This document shows positions 8,397-17,121 of a stretch of DNA of 36,011 nucleotides, piece after piece (position 1 is the first letter of the stretch; each line of letters begins with the position of its first letter). Below the pieces are notes generated by a model, which saw only the letters and a program-made list of their open reading frames with translations, searched no databases and was not told the DNA's origin. The stretch comes from Pseudomonas kitaguniensis (GTDB lineage Bacteria; Pseudomonadota; Gammaproteobacteria; Pseudomonadales; Pseudomonadaceae). The translations under genes were made by a program, and so were the position numbers. Location of the stretch: contig NZ_VUAZ01000011.1 of assembly GCF_009296165.1 (NCBI RefSeq), positions 1 through 36,011 of the forward strand, written 5' to 3'.

Positions 8397-9022
8397 AGCA
8401 GGCTCAACGGGGTTTTACCCTGCTCGAAATCATGATCGTGCTCAGCCTGCTCGGGGTCTTGTTGACCCTGGTCGGCGGGGCACTGTTGGGCGCCAATCGA
8501 GCGGTGCTCAAGGCCCAGCGCTACACGGTGAGCCTGGATGAAACGCGCGCCGCGCAGCAGTTCTTGCGCACCTCCATCAGCGAGGCGCTGCCGCTGGACG
8601 TGACCGAAGACGACAGCCAGACCAACGGTTTTTTCACCGGCAGTGCGCAGCGCATGCAATTTGTCGCGACCTTGCCCGGCGTGCTCGGCGGCGGTATTCA
8701 GCGTTTCACCCTGCAATTGGCCGGGCCTGAGGCGCACCGTGATTTGCAGGTGGCGTTCGCGCGTTTTGAATCCCCTGCGCAGGCCAGCGTACCGGCCTCA
8801 CGTGGCGAGCCGCAGGTGTTGCTCAAAAACGTCGAGGACCTGCAATTCAGCTATCGCGGAATATCGCCGAAGGGCCAGCACACCGGCTGGGTCAGCGACT
8901 GGCCCTGGTCCCAACGCCTGCCCCACGCGGTGCGCATCGCCGCACGCGTCAACGGCCCGGTGCCGTGGGTGACGCAGGTGGTTGCCTTGCGCCTGAACCT
9001 CTCCGGCGGGGCGCCCGAATGA
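8393..9022 (+). CDS. gspJ: GspJ, minor pseudopilin
   Basis: A 209-residue protein starting at GTG (GTGA overlap with the gspI stop). The leader MKQAQRG is followed by FTLLEIMIVLSLLGVLLTLV, then a larger C-terminal domain with LLKNVEDLQFSYRG and LPHAVRIAARV, both typical of GspJ ('l...v..l.f.Y......w......lP.avri'). It forms part of the tip complex with GspI and GspK. Confidence 0.93.
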   Translation: MKQAQRGFTLLEIMIVLSLLGVLLTLVGGALLGANRAVLKAQRYTVSLDETRAAQQFLRTSISEALPLDVTEDDSQTNGFFTGSAQRMQFVATLPGVLGGGIQRFTLQLAGPEAHRDLQVAFARFESPAQASVPASRGEPQVLLKNVEDLQFSYRGISPKGQHTGWVSDWPWSQRLPHAVRIAARVNGPVPWVTQVVALRLNLSGGAPE

Positions 9023-9744
9023 TCAAGCATCAACGCGGCGTTGCTTTGCTGCTGGTGCTGTGGGTGCTGGCCTTGCTCAGCCTGCTGCTGGGCGGCCTGG
9101 CTGGCTGGGTACAATTGGAAGCGCGCCAAGCCACATGGCAGCGCCAGCACACGCAGGCATTGCTGGCGGCCGAAGCGGGGTTGGCATTGGCCGTACAGGC
9201 GCTGGTCGACCCGGTGCAGCGCAAGCAATGGGTGGCCGACGGGCGTGAAATGCCGATGGTGTTCGACGATGCGCAGCTACACGTGAGTGTGCGCAGCGAG
9301 CGTGGCAAGTTGTACCTGAACAGCGCCGAGGTGGCTGACTTCGCACGCCTGGCGCTGGCCTGCGGCGCGTCGCAGGCCCAGGCCAACCAGCTCGCCAAAG
9401 ACCTGGAAGTGCGTCGCAACAAAGGCTTGGCGCCGTTTCGAGTGGTTGAGGAACTGCGCCAATTGCCCGGCATGACCCAGGCGCTGTACAGCGCGCTGGT
9501 ACCGGAAATCAGTTTGTGGAGTGGCCTTGATCGGCCAGACCCGGCATTCGCCAGCGCCTTGATGCGCCGTGCACTGAACTTGCCCCACCAAAGTGCAGTG
9601 GGCGCCGACGCCGGTGAGGTGCTGGTGATCGACAGCCGTGCCAACCGCCCCGGTGGTTATCATGCGCAGCTGCAAGCCACGGTTTTATTAAGCCCCGCGC
9701 TAGGAAGCGCTTACCCTTATCGAGTCTTACGTTGGCAAGAATAA
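9019..9744 (+). CDS. gspK: GspK, atypical minor pseudopilin
   Basis: A 241-residue protein whose prepilin helix VALLLVLWVLALLSLLLGG after QRG has no Glu at +5, the known hallmark of GspK, which caps the pseudopilus. The Q..W...A.AGlala.. start (WQRQHTQALLAAEAGLALAV) and an SAM-like segment (YLNSAEVADFARLALACG, RVVEELRQLPGMTQALYSAL) support the call. It is shorter than the roughly 300-330 residues of many GspK proteins. ATGA overlap with gspJ. Confidence 0.92.
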   Translation: MIKHQRGVALLLVLWVLALLSLLLGGLAGWVQLEARQATWQRQHTQALLAAEAGLALAVQALVDPVQRKQWVADGREMPMVFDDAQLHVSVRSERGKLYLNSAEVADFARLALACGASQAQANQLAKDLEVRRNKGLAPFRVVEELRQLPGMTQALYSALVPEISLWSGLDRPDPAFASALMRRALNLPHQSAVGADAGEVLVIDSRANRPGGYHAQLQATVLLSPALGSAYPYRVLRWQE

Positions 9745-10784
9745 ATGAACAATTGGCTGCGCGGTTGCAGTTGCTGACAGAGCCGGTCACCCGGCGCTGG
9801 CACGGCAGCCTGCTGCAACAGGCATGGCGCCTGTGGCTCAAAGAGCTGCGCGGTTGCCTGCCTGCGTGGTTATCGCTGCAAGACATTCCCGAGCACGTTT
9901 ACCCGTGGCCGCTGACTGCGCCGGTGGAAAAACGCCCCGGTGAAGTGCGTCAGGTGTTGCTGCTGGCGCCCGACGCGGTGCTGCGGCAAACGCTGCAATT
10001 ACCGCTGGCCGCCGCGCGCAACCTGTCGGCGGTGGTGGGCTATGAGCTCGACCGCTTTACCCCGTTCGACGCCGCCCAGTTGTATTTCGTTGCGCGGCAG
10101 GAGCGCCGCACGCCGACGCATTTGCACGTGACGTTGGTGGCGATCCTGCGCGAGCGTCTCGACCAGATTCTGAGTGACTGCGCCGCGCTGGGTTTGCAGC
10201 CGCATGCTGTGGATGTCGACGACGGTCGTGGCGTGCCGCTGGGCATCGACTTGCTGCCGACGCCCTTGCGTCCGCGCCAGCGCCCCACCGGCAAGGGCTT
10301 GCAGCGCAGCCTTCCATGGCTGTGCGGTGCGTTGCTGATCGCGGCCATGTTGCTCTGGCTCAACGACCGCCAACGCTTGCTCGACGCCATGCAACACAGC
10401 GTGCAAGCGCAAAAGGCGCAGGTGGCGCAGGTTCAGGCGTTGCGTCAGCAATTGCTGAATACCCGCGGCGCCGCGCAGTACTTGATCCGGCGCAAGGCCG
10501 CGCAATTGCCGCTGTCGGCATTTCTCAACGAACTGACGGCCTGCTTGCCGTCCGACACCTGGCTGGACCAGTTGGAAGTCAACGACGGCGCGGATGTTTC
10601 ATTCTCCGGGCAAAGCGCCAAGGCCAGTGCGCTGATCACCCGGATAAAAGGCTGCCACAGCCTGGAAAACGCCCAGTTCGAAGGGGTGATTCAACCCGAT
10701 GCGCAAACCGCCAAGGACCAGTTTTCCTTGCGTGCCCATCTGCACCAGGAGGCCGCCGATGCGCCGACCACTGACACTCCTTGA
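9732..10784 (+). CDS. gspL: GspL, inner-membrane assembly-platform protein
   Basis: About 350 residues: a cytoplasmic domain containing LQLPLAAARNLSAVVGYELD followed by RFTPFDAAQLYF (typical GspL/PilN-family region), one membrane helix near residue 197-212 (LPWLCGALLIAAMLLWL), a coiled-coil-like stretch, and a periplasmic ferredoxin-like domain (FLNELTACLPSDTWLDQLEV). GspL links the ATPase to the periplasm. The best start is TTG at 9732, overlapping gspK by 13 bases; the ATG at 9745 is in another frame. The start is therefore uncertain, the end is not. Confidence 0.88.
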   Translation: MARINEQLAARLQLLTEPVTRRWHGSLLQQAWRLWLKELRGCLPAWLSLQDIPEHVYPWPLTAPVEKRPGEVRQVLLLAPDAVLRQTLQLPLAAARNLSAVVGYELDRFTPFDAAQLYFVARQERRTPTHLHVTLVAILRERLDQILSDCAALGLQPHAVDVDDGRGVPLGIDLLPTPLRPRQRPTGKGLQRSLPWLCGALLIAAMLLWLNDRQRLLDAMQHSVQAQKAQVAQVQALRQQLLNTRGAAQYLIRRKAAQLPLSAFLNELTACLPSDTWLDQLEVNDGADVSFSGQSAKASALITRIKGCHSLENAQFEGVIQPDAQTAKDQFSLRAHLHQEAADAPTTDTP

Positions 10785-11370
10785 ACGCCGTGGCGCCGCG
10801 TTGATCTTCCTGGCGCTGGTGCTCGGCGCCGGTTACTGGCTGTTGATCGACAGCTGGTTCGCCGGGCCGCTGCGTGACATGGGCGAGCAGGCCGACCAAT
10901 TGCGCGAGCAGCAACAACGCTACGCTGGCGTGTTGCGCCAGGGCGATAGCCTGCGCGAACAATTGGCGCAGGCCCAGCAAGACCCGGCCAGCAGCACCAG
11001 CCTGTTGCCAGGCGATGACCCCAGCGCGGTAGCGGCTGACCTGATGCAGCGCATCGCCGACCTGATTAAAAACCGCGCTAACCTCGGCGGTGGCTGCAGC
11101 CTGACCCAGCGCATGCCGATCACCCCGGAGCAGGACGACACCGAGCCGTATCGCCAAGTCAAAGTCAGCCTGACCCTCGACTGCGCGATTGAACCGCTGA
11201 CCGCGATCCTGCATGAGCTGGAGTACCAGCGGCCGTTTTTGTTCGTCGATGAACTCAGCATCCGCCGCCCGCCGCATGCCCCCGCCAGCGGTGGCGCCGG
11301 CAAACTGGCGGTGCACATGTTGGTGCGCGGCTACCTGCAACCCGCCGACACCGCGAAGGTGCGCCGATGA
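10759..11370 (+). CDS. gspM: GspM, inner-membrane assembly-platform protein
   Basis: A 203-residue bitopic protein. A basic N-terminus (MRRPLTLLERRG) precedes one membrane helix (AALIFLALVLGAGYWLLI), a coiled-coil linker (GEQADQLREQQQRYAGVLRQ) and a periplasmic domain ending in LAVHMLVRGYLQ. Size, topology and position after GspL fit GspM, its partner. A perfect AGGAGG six bases before the ATG at 10759 sets the start, 26 bases inside gspL. Its stop overlaps the next start as ATGA. Confidence 0.88.
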   Translation: MRRPLTLLERRGAALIFLALVLGAGYWLLIDSWFAGPLRDMGEQADQLREQQQRYAGVLRQGDSLREQLAQAQQDPASSTSLLPGDDPSAVAADLMQRIADLIKNRANLGGGCSLTQRMPITPEQDDTEPYRQVKVSLTLDCAIEPLTAILHELEYQRPFLFVDELSIRRPPHAPASGGAGKLAVHMLVRGYLQPADTAKVRR

Positions 11371-11891
11371 ACGCTGCATTGCGCCCCCTGGAGTGGGGTT
11401 TGCTCGGTGTAGCCGGGCTGCTGGGCGTGCTGATGGTCGGCATCTACAGCAGCCTCGGCGATGCGCCGCAGTGGTTGCCGGTGCCTGAGCCGGATGCGCG
11501 CGCCAACGCTTCGGCAAAGGTGTTGGTGGCGCCGAGCGCGACCCTGGAAAGCCTTGCCGGCACTTGGCAGGCCCCGCTGTTCAGCCCCAACCGCAGCCCT
11601 GACCGCGCCGTGAACCAGACCGAGGTGTCCAGCCTGTCGAGCCTCACGCTGACCGGCATCGTGCTCGACGGCGACGTGCGCGTGGCAATGCTCAAGCGTG
11701 CCGACGGCCCGCCACTGAAAGTTCATCAAGGCCAAGCCCTGCCCAATGGCTGGTTACTGGAAAACCTGACACCGCGTAACGCCCGTTTCGTTCTCGACGG
11801 CCGCACGCAAACGCTGAGCCTCACCACCCTGCGTTTGCCGCCGCCGTCGACTACACCCCCGATTACCCTTCCTCATGAGCCCACCCCTTGA
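11367..11891 (+). CDS. gspC: GspC-like (type II secretion protein C/N, HxcP-like)
   Basis: A 174-residue protein with one N-terminal membrane helix (WGLLGVAGLLGVLMVGIYSS) and a periplasmic domain whose core (LFSPNRSPDR, LTGIVLDGDVRVAMLK, LKVHQGQALPNGWLLENLTP, ARFVLDGRTQTLSL) is the homologous region by which GspC contacts the secretin N0 domain. The Pro/Thr-rich tail contains no PDZ or coiled coil, as in short HxcP-type proteins; automated annotation often calls these protein N. Its position just before the secretin gene supports the role. The stop overlaps the gspD TTG start. Confidence 0.85.
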   Translation: MNAALRPLEWGLLGVAGLLGVLMVGIYSSLGDAPQWLPVPEPDARANASAKVLVAPSATLESLAGTWQAPLFSPNRSPDRAVNQTEVSSLSSLTLTGIVLDGDVRVAMLKRADGPPLKVHQGQALPNGWLLENLTPRNARFVLDGRTQTLSLTTLRLPPPSTTPPITLPHEPTP

Positions 11892-14170
11892 TCGACACAT
11901 TCCCCGGCGCCTTGCGCACCACCGTGTTTTGCCTCGCCACCGCTGTTTCACTCGGCGGCTGCGGGACATTCCCCGACCATCTCGACCCGGACGAGGCTCT
12001 GTTGCATGAGGCAATGCAGGGCACTGGGTCACAACGCCCACACGTCGACCCGGCCACCGAACAGGCCTCGGTCGACACTGGCCAACCGCAGGCGAAAACG
12101 CCGCCGCAACGCCAGTTGATCCGCGGCAACCAGCAGTTCGTGCGCCCACCGGCAGCGGCGGCGCCCAAGCAGGAGGGCAGCGGTGACATCGTGTTCAACT
12201 TCGCTGACCAGCCAATCGAAGCCGTGATCAACAGCGTGATGGGCGACTTGCTGCACGAAAACTACAGCATCGGCCAAGGTGTGAAAGGCAACGTCAGCTT
12301 TTCCACCTCCAAGCCTGTGAACAAGCAGCAGGCGCTGTCGATTCTTGAAACCCTGCTGTCATGGACCGACAACGCCATGATCAAGCAGGGCAATCGCTAT
12401 GTGATCCTGCCGGCCAACCAGGCGGTGGCCGGCAAGCTGGTGCCGGAGATGCGCGTCTCGCAACCTTCCAGCGGCCTGTCGGCGCGGCTGTTTGTGCTGC
12501 GCTATATCTCGGCCACCGAGATGCAAAAGTTGCTCAAGCCGTTTGCCCGCGAAAATGCATTTTTGCTGGTCGACCCGGCGCGCAATGTGCTCAGCCTGGC
12601 GGGCACGCCTGAAGAACTGGCCAACTACCAGGACACCATCGACACCTTTGATGTGGACTGGCTCAAGGGCATGTCGGTCGGGGTGTTCGGCCTGCAGCGC
12701 GCCTCGGTCGCCGAACTGATGCCCGAGCTGCAAAAGATGTTCGGGCCTAACAGCGGCATGCCGCTGGCGGGCATGGTGCGCTTTTTGCCGATTGAGCGGA
12801 CCAACTCGGTGGTCGCGATTTCGTCCCAGCCGCAGTACCTCAGCGAAGTCGGTGACTGGATTCACACCATCGATGAAGGCGGCGGCAACGAGCCACAGAT
12901 GTACGTCTACGACGTGCGCAACATGAAGGCCACCGACCTCGCCAAGTACCTGCGTCAGATCTACGGCAGCGGTGCGATCAAGGACGATGCGCCGGCTAAA
13001 GTCGCGCCGGGTTTGCGCACTGCAACCCTGTCGTCGCCCGCCACCAACAGCACCTCCGGTGGAATGAATGGCAACAGCTCGGGGATGGGCATGGGCACCG
13101 GCACCGGCACCGGTAATGGCATGGGCAACAGCGTTGGCATGGCTAACAACCAGGCTGCTGGCAACGAAGAAGAGCAGGAACCGGAAGCCGACCCCGAGAG
13201 CGAGAGCGAAGGTACCGAGCAGGATGCAGGCGCGGGCACAACGGCCAAAAGCCTTGACGCCGGTACCCGCATCACCGCGCAAAAAAGCAGTAACCAATTG
13301 CTCGTGCGGACTCGCCCCGTGCAGTGGAAAGAGATCGAATCGGCGATCAAGCGCCTCGACAACCCACCGCTGCAAGTGCAGATAGAGACGCGCATTCTGG
13401 AGGTCAAACTCACCGGTGAACTGGACCTCGGTGTGCAATGGTATTTGGGTCGCCTGGCGGGCAATTCCACCAGCACCACCGTGGCTAACACATCCGGCAG
13501 CCAAGGCGCGCTGGGCGGCGGCGGCGCCGGTTTGGGCGCCACCGATTCGTTGTTCTATTCGTTCGTCAGCTCCAACCTGCAAGTGGCCTTGCACGCCCTG
13601 GAAACCAACGGCCGCACCCAAGTGTTGTCGGCGCCGTCGCTGGTGGTGATGAACAACCAGCCGGCGCAGATTCAAGTCGGCGATAATATTCCGATCAGCC
13701 AGACCACGGTGAACACGGGCCTTTCCAACACCACCTTGAGCAGTGTCGAATATGTGCAGACCGGGGTGATTCTCGACGTGGTGCCGCGGATCAATCCGGG
13801 TGGCCTGGTGTACATGGATATTCAGCAGCAAGTCAGTGATGCTCAGGCGCAGACGTCTACCAGCAGTGACACGCAAAATAACCCGCGTATTTCTACGCGC
13901 TCGGTGTCGACCCAAGTGGCGGTGCAGAGCGGGCAGACGGTATTGCTCGGCGGCTTGATCAAGCAGGACAACGCCGAGACTGTCAGCGCGGTGCCTTATC
14001 TGGGGCGGATTCCCGGGTTGCAGTGGTTGTTTGGCAGCACCAGCAAGTCCAAGGATCGCACTGAGTTGATCGTGCTGATCACGCCCCGGGTGATCACCAG
14101 CGGCAGCCAGGCGCGGCAGGTGACGGATGATTATCGCCAGCAGATGCAGTTGTTGCAGCCAGGCAAATAG
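11888..14170 (+). CDS. gspD: GspD lipoprotein secretin (HxcQ-like)
   Basis: About 760 residues from a TTG start overlapping gspC. The signal peptide ends in a lipobox, LGGC with Cys25, predicting an outer-membrane lipoprotein. An N0 domain (DIVFNFADQPIEAVINSVM) and N1-N3 domains follow. The last N domain carries an inserted low-complexity linker of about 70 residues, first Gly/Met/Ser/Thr-rich and then strongly acidic (about 13050-13260). The secretin barrel has VQIETRILEVKLTGELDLGV, VLSAPSLVVMNNQPAQIQVG and RTELIVLITPRVI. There is no clear S-domain for a pilotin. P. aeruginosa HxcQ is known to be self-piloted by its lipid anchor, so the same is inferred here. It is the last gene of the operon. 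Confidence 0.96.
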   Translation: MIDTFPGALRTTVFCLATAVSLGGCGTFPDHLDPDEALLHEAMQGTGSQRPHVDPATEQASVDTGQPQAKTPPQRQLIRGNQQFVRPPAAAAPKQEGSGDIVFNFADQPIEAVINSVMGDLLHENYSIGQGVKGNVSFSTSKPVNKQQALSILETLLSWTDNAMIKQGNRYVILPANQAVAGKLVPEMRVSQPSSGLSARLFVLRYISATEMQKLLKPFARENAFLLVDPARNVLSLAGTPEELANYQDTIDTFDVDWLKGMSVGVFGLQRASVAELMPELQKMFGPNSGMPLAGMVRFLPIERTNSVVAISSQPQYLSEVGDWIHTIDEGGGNEPQMYVYDVRNMKATDLAKYLRQIYGSGAIKDDAPAKVAPGLRTATLSSPATNSTSGGMNGNSSGMGMGTGTGTGNGMGNSVGMANNQAAGNEEEQEPEADPESESEGTEQDAGAGTTAKSLDAGTRITAQKSSNQLLVRTRPVQWKEIESAIKRLDNPPLQVQIETRILEVKLTGELDLGVQWYLGRLAGNSTSTTVANTSGSQGALGGGGAGLGATDSLFYSFVSSNLQVALHALETNGRTQVLSAPSLVVMNNQPAQIQVGDNIPISQTTVNTGLSNTTLSSVEYVQTGVILDVVPRINPGGLVYMDIQQQVSDAQAQTSTSSDTQNNPRISTRSVSTQVAVQSGQTVLLGGLIKQDNAETVSAVPYLGRIPGLQWLFGSTSKSKDRTELIVLITPRVITSGSQARQVTDDYRQQMQLLQPGK

Positions 14171-14191
14171 CGCAAAGCCGAATGCAGTAAA

Positions 14192-14280
14192 TGTGGGAGC
14201 GGGCTTGCTCGCGATTGCGGTGTTTCAGATAAGTATTTTTCAACTGACACACGGTAATCGCGAGCAAGCCCGCTCCCACA
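14192..14280. repeat. REPIN, GTGGGAGCGGGCTTGCTCGCGA type, likely doubling as terminator
   Basis: The arm tgtgggagcgggcttgctcg and its exact inverted copy (cgagcaagcccgctcccaca) enclose about 40 bases. This is a typical Pseudomonas REP doublet, 22 bases after the gspD stop. Eight T follow immediately (14281-14288), so the folded transcript would resemble a rho-independent terminator for the secretion operon. Confidence 0.88.
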
Positions 14281-14702
14281 TTTTTTTTGATCGCATCTGG
14301 TGTGCGAGAGTGGGCCGGCTTCTGAAGAACAACAGCATAATCTCAAAAAGACATTATTTATATGAATAACCCAATCATAAAATAATGAAAACTCAGAATA
14401 TTAGCTTATGCCCAAATAGCATTATATTTTTGAAATTCATTCCGTTATGTTTGATCGCAACAGCCTACCCCTGACCTCGGATGGTACCCATAGCAATTCG
14501 GATTCTGCGCACCCAAGCCGGGTAATCACCCCGTAGCAGAATCGTTGGAAGGGAGTTCAACGTATGTTGCCAATTCAAACCCCACGCTCGCTCCACACCT
14601 AGCTCCAAATCGCAGGCAACCCCCTGAAAACCGAGCACCCCGCGCCGTCCAAATCGACAGCGTGACTGCCCGACTTCGCGATTTGGAAAGTTTGGAGTGG
14701 CC
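14281..14702 (+). promoter_or_regulatory. Promoter and structured leader region upstream of TonB-dependent receptor
   Basis: About 420 bases without a gene. The first part (14330-14460) is AT-rich and promoter-like and includes a near-palindrome TTATTTATATGAATAA at 14354-14369. The second part is GC-rich and contains inverted repeats that could fold in RNA: GATTCTGC (14501-14508) with GCAGAATC (14536-14543), and ccaaatcgc (about 14606) with gcgatttgg (about 14682), the latter close to the ribosome site. No known riboswitch is recognised, and no Fur box is obvious. Confidence 0.45.
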
Positions 14703-17096
14703 ATGAAGCACGTTTTACCCCCGACCGCCGCACTCGCGCTGGCCTTGCTGGCGAGCACCGCCCAGGCCCAGGACGACAGCACCCTGTCCACCGTGGTGGT
14801 CACCGGCAACCGAGGCGCCGAACAGCGCACCGTCACCAGTAGCCCGGTGCCGATCGATGTGGTCAGCGCCAAACAACTGCAAAGCACCGGCAAGCCCGGT
14901 TTGATGGAAGCCTTGAGCGCGGTGATCCCGTCGCTGAGCCTGCCGGAAAAAACCGGTTGGGACGCCAGCGGCATAGCCCGCGCGCCCAACTTGCGTGGCT
15001 TGAGCGCTGCCGAAGTGCTGGTACTGGTCAACGGCAAACGCCGCCACACCAGCGCCACCCTCAACATCAACGGCATCAACACCGGCGCTGCACCGGCGGA
15101 CCTCGACCTGATCCCGATCAGCGCCATCGATCACGTCGAAGTGCTGCGCGATGGCGCCGCCGCCCAATACGGCTCCGACGCCATCGCCGGGGTGATCAAT
15201 GTGATCCTCAAGGCCGACACCAGCGGCACGGCAGTCACTAACCTCGGCCAGGGTTATGACGGCAAAAAACAGACCGTGCAGCAAAGCCTCAACAAAGGCT
15301 TCGAAATCGGCAACGGCGGCATCCTGCAACTGGCGCTGGATGCGCGCAGCCAGAACGACGATAACAAGGCCAGCGCCAATGGCTACAGCTACGAGCAAGC
15401 CTACGGCCTGGCGGGCAAGTCCACCTACGGCGGCTACGGCACGCCCAAGACCAACTTGCTGACCCTGGGCTACAACGCCGAACTGCCGATTGATGACAGC
15501 TTCAGCCTGTACTCCTTCACCACTTATTCGCGGCGCAAGGCCGAGCAGGGGCAGAACTTCCGCCTGCCGACCATCACCAACACCATCACCACCGGCCCGA
15601 ATGGCTACCCGTCCGGGTACACGCCGACCTGGTACATCGACGAGGACGATTTTCAGGCCGCGTTCGGCGGCAAAGGCACCGTCGGCGAGTGGCAGTGGGA
15701 TGTGTCCACCACCTACGGGCGCAACGAAGCGGAGCAGGGCACCACCCACAACCAGAACCCGTCGCTGGGTGAGGCCACGCCGAACCGCTTCACTTCCGGT
15801 ACGTGGATTTCCACCGAGCTGACCACCAACCTCGACTTCAAACGCGGCTTCGACATCGGCCTGCAAAAGCCACTGGACCTGTCTTACGGCTTTGAGCATC
15901 GGCGCGACACCTACGAGGTGCAGGCCGGTGATTATGCCTCGTATGCCAATGGCGGTTATTGCGTGGCACCGGGCAACTGCGCGTCCTCCGGCGCGCAAGT
16001 CACCAACGGTATTTCGCCGGACGAAGAAAGCAGCGCCTCACGCAACAGCCTCGCCAGTTACGTCGACGCAGGCTTTAACCCGCTGCCGGATTGGTACGTG
16101 GGCACCGCGTTGCGTTATGAGCATTACAACGAAGGCGTCGGCGCCACCCGCAGCGGCAAGCTGACCACGCGCTACGATTTCACCCCGCAGTTTGCCGTGC
16201 GCGCCACGGTCAGTAACGGCTTTCGCGCGCCGTCGCTGGCGAACAGCCTGTTCAGCGCACGCTCCACCACCTATGGCGTGGTAGACGGGGTTTACCAGTC
16301 GATCAACTACGGCGTGCTGCCGGTGGATTCGGCTGCGGCCAAGGCGTTGGGCGCTGAAGGCTTGAAACCCGAGCGCTCGACCAACTTCAGCCTCGGCTTC
16401 ACCTTGACGCCCACCGACCGCCTGAGCTTCACCGCCGATGCCTACGTGATCAACCTGCGCGACCGCATCACGCTCACCGGCACCTTGCTCGGCCCGGAAG
16501 TCACTCAGGTATTGCAAAACAACGGCGTCAATTCCACCTCCGGCGGCCAGTACTTCATCAACGGCGCCGACACTCGCACCAAAGGCCTGGACCTGGTCAG
16601 CAACTACAACCAGGACCTCGGCGAATACGGCGCATTGAAATGGACGGCGGCGTTTAACTGGAACCAGACCAAGATCCTCAGCTACAAGGAGTCGACCACT
16701 ATCCTCGGCACCTCGTACGACCTGATGGACCGCGAGGCGCGCAACCTGATCACCGGCGTGCAGCCGAGCACCAAGCTGATTCTGGGCGGTGACTGGAGCA
16801 TCGACCGCTTCAACCTCAACCTGGCCCTGACCCGCTACGGCTCATACAAAGAAGTGAATGTCTCTGCCGACCGCAGCCTGGACCGCGTTTACAGCGCGAA
16901 ATGGATCACCGACCTCGACCTTGGCTACAACCTCACCAAAGACCTCAACATCGCCATCGGCGCGAAAAATCTGTTCGACGTCTACCCGAAAAAACAAGGC
17001 GTGCCGAGCAGCACCATGGTTGCCAGCTACGGCACGTATTCGCCCTACGGTTTTACCGGCGGGTACTACTACACCCGGCTGACTTACGCCTTCTAA
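14703..17096 (+). CDS. TonB-dependent outer-membrane receptor
   Basis: About 797 residues. A signal peptide ends near A22 (ALALALLASTAQA), followed by a TonB-box-like segment TLSTVVVTG. The plug domain has SALIPSL-type VIPSLSLPEK, RGLSAAEVLVLVNGKRRHTS, IDHVEVLRDGAAAQYGSDAI and AGVINVILK. The barrel ends in the aromatic YYTRLTYAF. Such receptors import scarce or bulky ligands using TonB energy; the ligand is unknown. GGAG five bases before ATG 14703 sets the start. It is the first gene of an operon with an amino-acid-type ABC importer and a flavin amine oxidase, so the ligand is probably an amino acid derivative, peptide-like compound or amine rather than iron, but this is inference. Confidence 0.93.
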   Translation: MKHVLPPTAALALALLASTAQAQDDSTLSTVVVTGNRGAEQRTVTSSPVPIDVVSAKQLQSTGKPGLMEALSAVIPSLSLPEKTGWDASGIARAPNLRGLSAAEVLVLVNGKRRHTSATLNINGINTGAAPADLDLIPISAIDHVEVLRDGAAAQYGSDAIAGVINVILKADTSGTAVTNLGQGYDGKKQTVQQSLNKGFEIGNGGILQLALDARSQNDDNKASANGYSYEQAYGLAGKSTYGGYGTPKTNLLTLGYNAELPIDDSFSLYSFTTYSRRKAEQGQNFRLPTITNTITTGPNGYPSGYTPTWYIDEDDFQAAFGGKGTVGEWQWDVSTTYGRNEAEQGTTHNQNPSLGEATPNRFTSGTWISTELTTNLDFKRGFDIGLQKPLDLSYGFEHRRDTYEVQAGDYASYANGGYCVAPGNCASSGAQVTNGISPDEESSASRNSLASYVDAGFNPLPDWYVGTALRYEHYNEGVGATRSGKLTTRYDFTPQFAVRATVSNGFRAPSLANSLFSARSTTYGVVDGVYQSINYGVLPVDSAAAKALGAEGLKPERSTNFSLGFTLTPTDRLSFTADAYVINLRDRITLTGTLLGPEVTQVLQNNGVNSTSGGQYFINGADTRTKGLDLVSNYNQDLGEYGALKWTAAFNWNQTKILSYKESTTILGTSYDLMDREARNLITGVQPSTKLILGGDWSIDRFNLNLALTRYGSYKEVNVSADRSLDRVYSAKWITDLDLGYNLTKDLNIAIGAKNLFDVYPKKQGVPSSTMVASYGTYSPYGFTGGYYYTRLTYAF

Positions 17097-17121
17097 GGCC
17101 GCTACCCGTGAGGAATAGAAC

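Noticed and set aside
12359..13915. Long minus-strand open frame (518 codons) opposite gspD
   Set aside because: Shadow frame, rich in His, Arg and Gly as expected for the antisense of a GC-rich gene; gspD is certain.
14715..15998. Minus-strand open frame (427 codons) inside the TonB receptor
   Set aside because: Antisense shadow of a receptor with intact plug motifs.
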